Positions 42,446 to 45,932 of a DNA stretch of 45,932 nucleotides are shown here, one piece after another (within the stretch, counting starts at the first letter, position 1; every line of letters begins with the position of its first letter). Both the position numbers and the translations under genes were made by a program. The DNA comes from Desulfotomaculum sp. (GTDB lineage Bacteria; Bacillota; Desulfotomaculia; Desulfotomaculales; Desulfohalotomaculaceae). The DNA lies in contig JACDOL010000010.1 of the NCBI GenBank assembly GCA_017656165.1, positions 1 through 45,932 of the forward strand, given 5' to 3'. The notes under the pieces were generated by a model. The model had not been told where the DNA came from and did not search any database. It saw nothing but the letters and a program-made list of their open reading frames with translations.

Positions 42446-43505
42446 AAAATTGTTTTTTTATACCCAGTCTAACCAGAGGAATAATCAATAATGATATTAG
42501 CAGTATTAGGCCGCCATAGCCAAAAGCAGGATAAAGTTTTTGTATTAATTGAGCAAAATCCAGTTTTGTTAAAGGAATCACCGCAAAACAAATTCCAGTT
42601 CCTACTATCTTGTATAATTTTCCCCCTTTAGGTGCTATCCTGCTGGCAAAACCATGCGCATCAGCTATAGCAGTGGTTAACATAGCCATCCAAATTAACA
42701 CCGTAAAAGCTGTTTTAAATAATGGTGTAATATTGGCAGCTATAAAAAGCATAGGAACAGGGTAATTTGTTATTTCAGGGTAAAAATTTAAGCCAGCAAT
42801 AGTTACCAATCCTATGGTTATTCCCAGTATTACACCTCCCGTTACCCCCGCCGTAATACCAACTGCCGGGTGCACTATTCTCCCCAATGATGACAGCACT
42901 GCCATTGGTACTACCATATTATAAGATACATATAAAATGCTGGCCCACAACCAGTTAGATGCCACCATTTGTTTACTCACCGGTACCACGTGGGACGGCA
43001 TGAAGGAAGTTTGTTTAGATATTGCCAGCACAGCTATCAAACACACGGCCAGTAATTTTAATGGCACGAGAATTAAATTTGCAGAAAGGACTCTCTCTAC
43101 ACCCCCCCAGATGACAGCCACTGTAATAATTAATGCTGCTATTACACCTATATTGTTAGGTAAACCAAAATATTGATTAACCACCGCACCGCTGCCTGCC
43201 AGCATTATTCCTAACCCGCCGACCAACATAATTAAACTCAAAACATCCATTAACTTGGCGGCCGGGCCCATCAAGTAAGGTAATATATCCTGGTAACATC
43301 CAGAATTAAATTTGGTGGAAATATACATAACTATCATTCCTAAGTAGGCAAAAAAAATTGTTACTACCAATACACCCCATAAACCCTGCCCGCCGTAACT
43401 AATAAAAAACTGCAGCACCTCTTGACCAGAAGCAAAACCTGCTCCTATCACTGTTCCTATATACATTGTCAGTACTTTAGCAAACATTATTATATTTTTA
43501 TTCAT
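42444..43505 (-). CDS. YkvI family membrane protein (APC/NSS-like transporter)
   Basis: A polytopic membrane protein with about ten helices, resembling the YkvI family of putative amino-acid/cation symporters. The first helix carries TMYIGTVIGAGFASGQEVLQ, an unwound Gly-rich motif typical of LeuT-fold transporters; later segments include LPNNIGVIAALIITVAVIWG and FGYGGLILLISLLIIPL. The substrate is unknown. AGAGGTG lies before the ATG. It is divergently arranged from yyaC with a 203-bp spacer. Confidence 0.86.
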   Translation of the reverse strand: MNKNIIMFAKVLTMYIGTVIGAGFASGQEVLQFFISYGGQGLWGVLVVTIFFAYLGMIVMYISTKFNSGCYQDILPYLMGPAAKLMDVLSLIMLVGGLGIMLAGSGAVVNQYFGLPNNIGVIAALIITVAVIWGGVERVLSANLILVPLKLLAVCLIAVLAISKQTSFMPSHVVPVSKQMVASNWLWASILYVSYNMVVPMAVLSSLGRIVHPAVGITAGVTGGVILGITIGLVTIAGLNFYPEITNYPVPMLFIAANITPLFKTAFTVLIWMAMLTTAIADAHGFASRIAPKGGKLYKIVGTGICFAVIPLTKLDFAQLIQKLYPAFGYGGLILLISLLIIPLVRLGIKKQF

Positions 43506-43566
43506 TGCTTCACCTCTTTAATTCACTCACCACCTGTTAATTCAGTAATGAATGTTATTTAAAAAT

Positions 43567-43601
43567 GCAGCATAGAATCCTCATTATCGATATTATGCTG
43601 C
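43567..43601. promoter_or_regulatory. Inverted repeat in the ykvI-like/yyaC divergent spacer
   Basis: GCAGCATA and TATGCTGC form a perfect 8-bp inverted repeat separated by 19 bp. It lies upstream of the start codons of both divergent genes and could be a regulator site. No regulator is identifiable. Confidence 0.35.
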
Positions 43602-43638
43602 CGGCAGTTCATGCTGACCAAAAAATTTTAAATAATTG

Positions 43639-43668
43639 GCATATTTTATAGCTTAAAAGGGAATAAAT
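43639..43668 (+). promoter_or_regulatory. Candidate forespore-type promoter of yyaC
   Basis: GCATA (43639-43643) followed after 15-16 bp by GGGAATAAAT resembles sigma F promoters (GYATA and GGnnAnAnT), with one mismatch in the -10 element. It lies about 40 bp before the ribosome site. yyaC is a forespore gene in Bacillus, which fits. Confidence 0.4.
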
Positions 43669-43708
43669 ATACTAGTTAACTTATGTAAAAATGTTAGGAG
43701 GATACGCA

Positions 43709-44311
43709 ATGGCCATGATTAACCAGTTAAATCAACCATCAAAACCATCGAAAACCCGAATTAATAGTGATGATCCCCTGGCAGTTAAAAAGTTTAGCTG
43801 GGATTTAACATACAAATTACTTAAGTGCGGTTTAACACCTGAAAGGCCTGTAGTGCTAGTATGTATAGGTACTGACCGTTCTACAGGTGACTGCCTAGGA
43901 CCTCTGGTGGGAAGTAAATTAAGTGAGGTAAATCAAGATTTTTTTGAAGTACACGGCACATTAGAAGATCCTGTACACGGAAGTAACCTAGATGAAAAAT
44001 TAGGCGAAATTTATAAATGCTACAGGAATCCATTAATTATTGCCATTGATGCTTCCCTGGGACAGTTGGACAGTGTTGGCTGTATTAACATTGCCAATGG
44101 TTCTTTAAAGCCCGGGGCAGGAGTTCATAAAAAATTACCTGAAGTTGGCGACCTTCACATCACCGGTATAGTCAATGTAGGTGGATTTATGGAATACATG
44201 ATACTGCAGAACACCCGGTTAAACATAGTTATGAAAATGGCTGAATTAATAGTCGAAGGCCTTTTGGCCACAATAATTGAATATAAGAATACAAAAGCCC
44301 AGGAAATTTAA
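43709..44311 (+). CDS. yyaC: YyaC family spore protease-like protein (DUF1256)
   Basis: A sporulation-associated protein with the hydrogenase-maturation-protease/Gpr-like fold. The 200-aa product has VVLVCIGTDRSTGDCLGPLVG (with the conserved Asp residues), DPVHGSNLDEKL, LIIAIDASLGQ and KPGAGVHKKLPEVGD. Members are called putative sporulation proteases; the activity is unproven. The frame is open from an ATG at 43691, but TTAGGAGG ends 7 bases before the ATG at 43709. It is one of only two plus-strand genes. In Bacillus yyaC is also close to the soj-spo0J region, which agrees with the parS site at the end of the window. Confidence 0.93.
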   Translation: MAMINQLNQPSKPSKTRINSDDPLAVKKFSWDLTYKLLKCGLTPERPVVLVCIGTDRSTGDCLGPLVGSKLSEVNQDFFEVHGTLEDPVHGSNLDEKLGEIYKCYRNPLIIAIDASLGQLDSVGCINIANGSLKPGAGVHKKLPEVGDLHITGIVNVGGFMEYMILQNTRLNIVMKMAELIVEGLLATIIEYKNTKAQEI

Positions 44312-44323
44312 AACCTGGGCTTT
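44294..44323. terminator. Terminator between convergent yyaC and ykuS
   Basis: AAAGCCCAGG and CCTGGGCTTT form a perfect 10-bp stem with a 10-base loop. Short T-rich tails follow on both strands, so it may serve both genes. It overlaps the yyaC stop codon. Confidence 0.75.
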
Positions 44324-44334
44324 AAATATTATAA

Positions 44335-44580
44335 TCAATACTGAAGCCTAATTTTGTTTTTTACTTCCTTTAACACTTCATTGGCTGTAAGACCCCTGGC
44401 ATCAACCACCGGTGCATTGGATGATATTTCCATCATTCCCATTGTATTCTCGTCTAAGCCCGACAGCACGTATACTTCTGCATCCTGCTCCTGTGGCGGT
44501 ACTACCTGGTAACCTTGATCCTGTAATACCTGCTTAACATCATCCATTCCTTCCTCCACCGCAATTTTCTTTTTATACAA
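44335..44580 (-). CDS. YkuS family protein (UPF0180)
   Basis: An 81-aa protein of the YkuS/UPF0180 family, of unknown function; the blocks YKKKIAVEEGMDDVKQVLQD, YVLSGLDENTMGM and PVVDARGLTANEVLKEVKN match the family pattern. The frame opens with a GTG at 44592 inside the ribosome site; GGGAGGTG lies 9 bases before a TTG at 44580, which I prefer. This ribosome site is also the 3' arm of a hairpin with a T-run (44588-44630), so the terminator of the upstream gene could limit its translation. Its 3' end converges on yyaC. Confidence 0.82.
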   Translation of the reverse strand: MYKKKIAVEEGMDDVKQVLQDQGYQVVPPQEQDAEVYVLSGLDENTMGMMEISSNAPVVDARGLTANEVLKEVKNKIRLQY

Positions 44581-44587
44581 AACAAAA

Positions 44588-44630
44588 AACACCTCCCAGG
44601 TTATTCTTAAAATATTATTTGGAAGGTGTT
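44588..44630 (-). terminator. Terminator-like hairpin that includes the ykuS ribosome site
   Basis: On the minus strand AACACCTTCC (44621-44630) pairs with GGGAGGTGTT (44588-44597) over 10 bp with one G-U, with a 23-base loop, and TTTTTTG follows the 3' arm. The 3' arm is the Shine-Dalgarno of ykuS. It lies 20 bp after the DUF4446 stop. Confidence 0.6.
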
Positions 44631-44649
44631 CATATTTTATCCCTGTAAA

Positions 44650-45138
44650 TTAATTTTTATATTCAGCTAAAATTTTTTCTTCTTCAGGTGATAAATTCTG
44701 ATTTGAAATACCCTTATCTATTCTTTTAACATAAAACCTTGACTCATCCCTGCCATATATACTGGTTAAGATTATACCATTTTTCTCATTATCCAATAAG
44801 GCAGCAGAAAAACTCAAATCACTTCCCACATCATCAAAGGCATTGTACCTAATTAATTTTGGAGTGGAAATACATTTTTTTATTTTTTGGGCCAGCTCAT
44901 TATTTTTATCTTCTAATAAACTTAACTGCTTGTCCATCCGCTCTATCTGATCAGTATAATTTAAAATTAAATCTTCCAGATTTTTAACGTTAATACCCCT
45001 GGTTAAACGGCGGTATTTATCTTTCAACCTGCTAATATTTTTCCATAAGGTTACCTGTATTACCAGGCTTAACACCAGTAAAAGAGTAAGTGAAATAATT
45101 ATGTAAGTGCTGTACTGTTCAATTTGTTGTAAAAGCAT
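44650..45138 (-). CDS. DUF4446 family membrane-anchored protein
   Basis: A 162-aa protein with one N-terminal transmembrane helix (IIISLTLLLVLSLVIQVTLW), a coiled-coil stretch (NLEDLILNYTDQIERMDKQL) and a small conserved C-terminal domain (IRYNAFDDVGSDLSFSAALL, GIILTSIYGRDESRFYVKRI). This is the DUF4446 pattern, common near parAB in Clostridia; its function is unknown. GGAGG lies before the ATG. It sits between the DUF554 gene and ykuS in the same direction. Confidence 0.9.
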   Translation of the reverse strand: MLLQQIEQYSTYIIISLTLLLVLSLVIQVTLWKNISRLKDKYRRLTRGINVKNLEDLILNYTDQIERMDKQLSLLEDKNNELAQKIKKCISTPKLIRYNAFDDVGSDLSFSAALLDNEKNGIILTSIYGRDESRFYVKRIDKGISNQNLSPEEEKILAEYKN

Positions 45139-45197
45139 ATTAATTCCTCCCAGTAAAGCGCAATATTTTTTAATTAACTAAACTTAATTCTATGTAT

Positions 45198-45884
45198 TTA
45201 TAATATTAATTCCTTAAGCCACACCAGTAGAACTGCAAATATAATTGATGGAAGCAGATTGCCCACTTTAATCTTTTTTATGCCTAAGATATTTAAACCA
45301 ATACCAAATATTAATAGCCCGCCCGTGGCATTCATCTCAATAATCATGCTACCTGTTAGAATTTCTTTAATATAATCTGCTAAAAGCGTAATGCTTCCTT
45401 GATATATTAATACTGGAATGGTAGAAAAAATAACTCCTATACCCATGGTAGAGGTAAAGATAATTGCTGAAATACCATCCAGTGCTGATTTAGCGTACAA
45501 AGTCTTAGGATCCCCGGTTAATCCATCTTCTATTGCGCCCATTATAGCCATAGCCCCCACACAGTATATTAAACTGGCGGTAACAAAAGCCTTGGCCACT
45601 GTACCATGATTGTTACCTACTTTTGATTCCAGCCACATTCCCAGCTTGTTTAATTTATCCTCTATACCCATATATTCACCCAATAAAGCTCCTAGGGCAA
45701 GACTTAATATTGGTATTAATTCATTTTCTGTCTGCCAAGCAGTTTTTAAACCAATCAGTAAAACAGCCAATCCCAGTCCCTGCATAATAGTATTCTGCAC
45801 TTGAGCAGATATTCCACGTTTAAAAATCATACCTATTGAAACACCTGCTGCAATAGCCGCTGCATTTACGATAGTTCCCAGCAT
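45198..45884 (-). CDS. DUF554 family membrane protein (YdfK/YqgA-like)
   Basis: A polytopic membrane protein of 228 aa with about six or seven helices; conserved blocks include MLGTIVNAAAIAAGVSIGMI, LSLALGALLGEYMGIEDKL, FVTASLIYCVGAMAIMGAIE and LLIFGIGLNILGIKKIKVG. It may be a transporter; the substrate is unknown. GGAGTG lies about 8 bases before the ATG. A parS site begins 22 bp upstream of the start codon, so ParB spreading may cover this gene. Confidence 0.92.
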   Translation of the reverse strand: MLGTIVNAAAIAAGVSIGMIFKRGISAQVQNTIMQGLGLAVLLIGLKTAWQTENELIPILSLALGALLGEYMGIEDKLNKLGMWLESKVGNNHGTVAKAFVTASLIYCVGAMAIMGAIEDGLTGDPKTLYAKSALDGISAIIFTSTMGIGVIFSTIPVLIYQGSITLLADYIKEILTGSMIIEMNATGGLLIFGIGLNILGIKKIKVGNLLPSIIFAVLLVWLKELIL

Positions 45885-45905
45885 ATAAAATCACTCCATA
45901 ACAAA

Positions 45906-45921
45906 TGTTTCACGTGAAACA
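45906..45921. promoter_or_regulatory. parS centromere-like site
   Basis: TGTTTCACGTGAAACA is a perfect 16-bp palindrome identical to the consensus chromosomal parS recognised by ParB/Spo0J. It marks the origin-proximal part of the chromosome and suggests that parA-parB (soj-spo0J) lie just beyond the right end of the window. Confidence 0.97.
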
Positions 45922-45932
45922 CCGGTTGTTAT

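Overview
The window looks like the origin-proximal part of a chromosome from an endospore-forming, sulfate-reducing Firmicute, probably a Desulfotomaculum-type member of the Peptococcaceae. The evidence is the combination of spore genes (sleB-ypeB, lonC, yyaC), dissimilatory sulfite-reduction genes (ferredoxin, DsrM, DsrK, DsrC and a probable DsrN, with no DsrJOP), Firmicute start signals (strong AGGAGG-type ribosome sites, many GTG and TTG starts) and a replication-linked block (rpsF-ssb-rpsR, rplI, dnaB, purA, rlmH) next to a perfect parS site. Species is not determinable from this sequence alone. Nearly all genes lie on the minus strand; only ylbF and yyaC are on the plus strand.

Layout in coordinate order. 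1-2.3 kb: sleB-ypeB spore cortex germination operon. 2.3-7.1 kb: ferredoxin, dsrM, dsrK, dsrC and a CbiA-like amidotransferase, transcribed leftwards; together they look like the membrane/cytoplasm electron and sulfur relay of sulfite reduction plus siroheme amidation for DsrAB, which is not in the window. 7.4-8.5 kb: ylbF and a Rex-family redox regulator with unusual nucleotide-binding residues. 8.6-11 kb: pdp-deoC-cdd pyrimidine nucleoside salvage. 11.1-19.7 kb: a complete four-gene Wadjet (JetD-JetA-JetB-JetC) plasmid-defence operon, followed closely by a trmH-like methyltransferase gene. 19.9-21.7 kb: DEAD-box helicase and a cold-shock gene whose leader can hide its own ribosome site. 21.8-22.3 kb: a decayed IS30-type transposase remnant.

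22.4-27.7 kb: rlmH, murA and three envelope proteins (zinc protease, TPR protein, LysM/G5/M23 endopeptidase). 27.9-29.5 kb: the SCIFF ribosomal peptide (48 codons) and its radical SAM maturase. 29.7-30.2 kb: tRNA-Gly and an exact tandem duplication of tRNA-Glu/tRNA-Lys. 30.3-45.9 kb: purA, an FAD dehydrogenase with a cluster-like cysteine motif, dnaB, lonC, rplI, yybS, a MazG-like gene, rpsR, ssb, rpsF, a DUF951 gene, an M18 aminopeptidase, cvpA, a YkvI-type transporter, yyaC, ykuS, and DUF4446 and DUF554 genes, ending at parS.

The best candidates for close attention are the Wadjet operon, the compact sulfite-reduction cluster next to a divergent Rex, the SCIFF locus with an attenuator between peptide and maturase, the cold-shock leader switch, and a dispersed intergenic repeat present three times in one orientation. 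All statements come from reading the sequence and from family knowledge; no searches or folding calculations were run.
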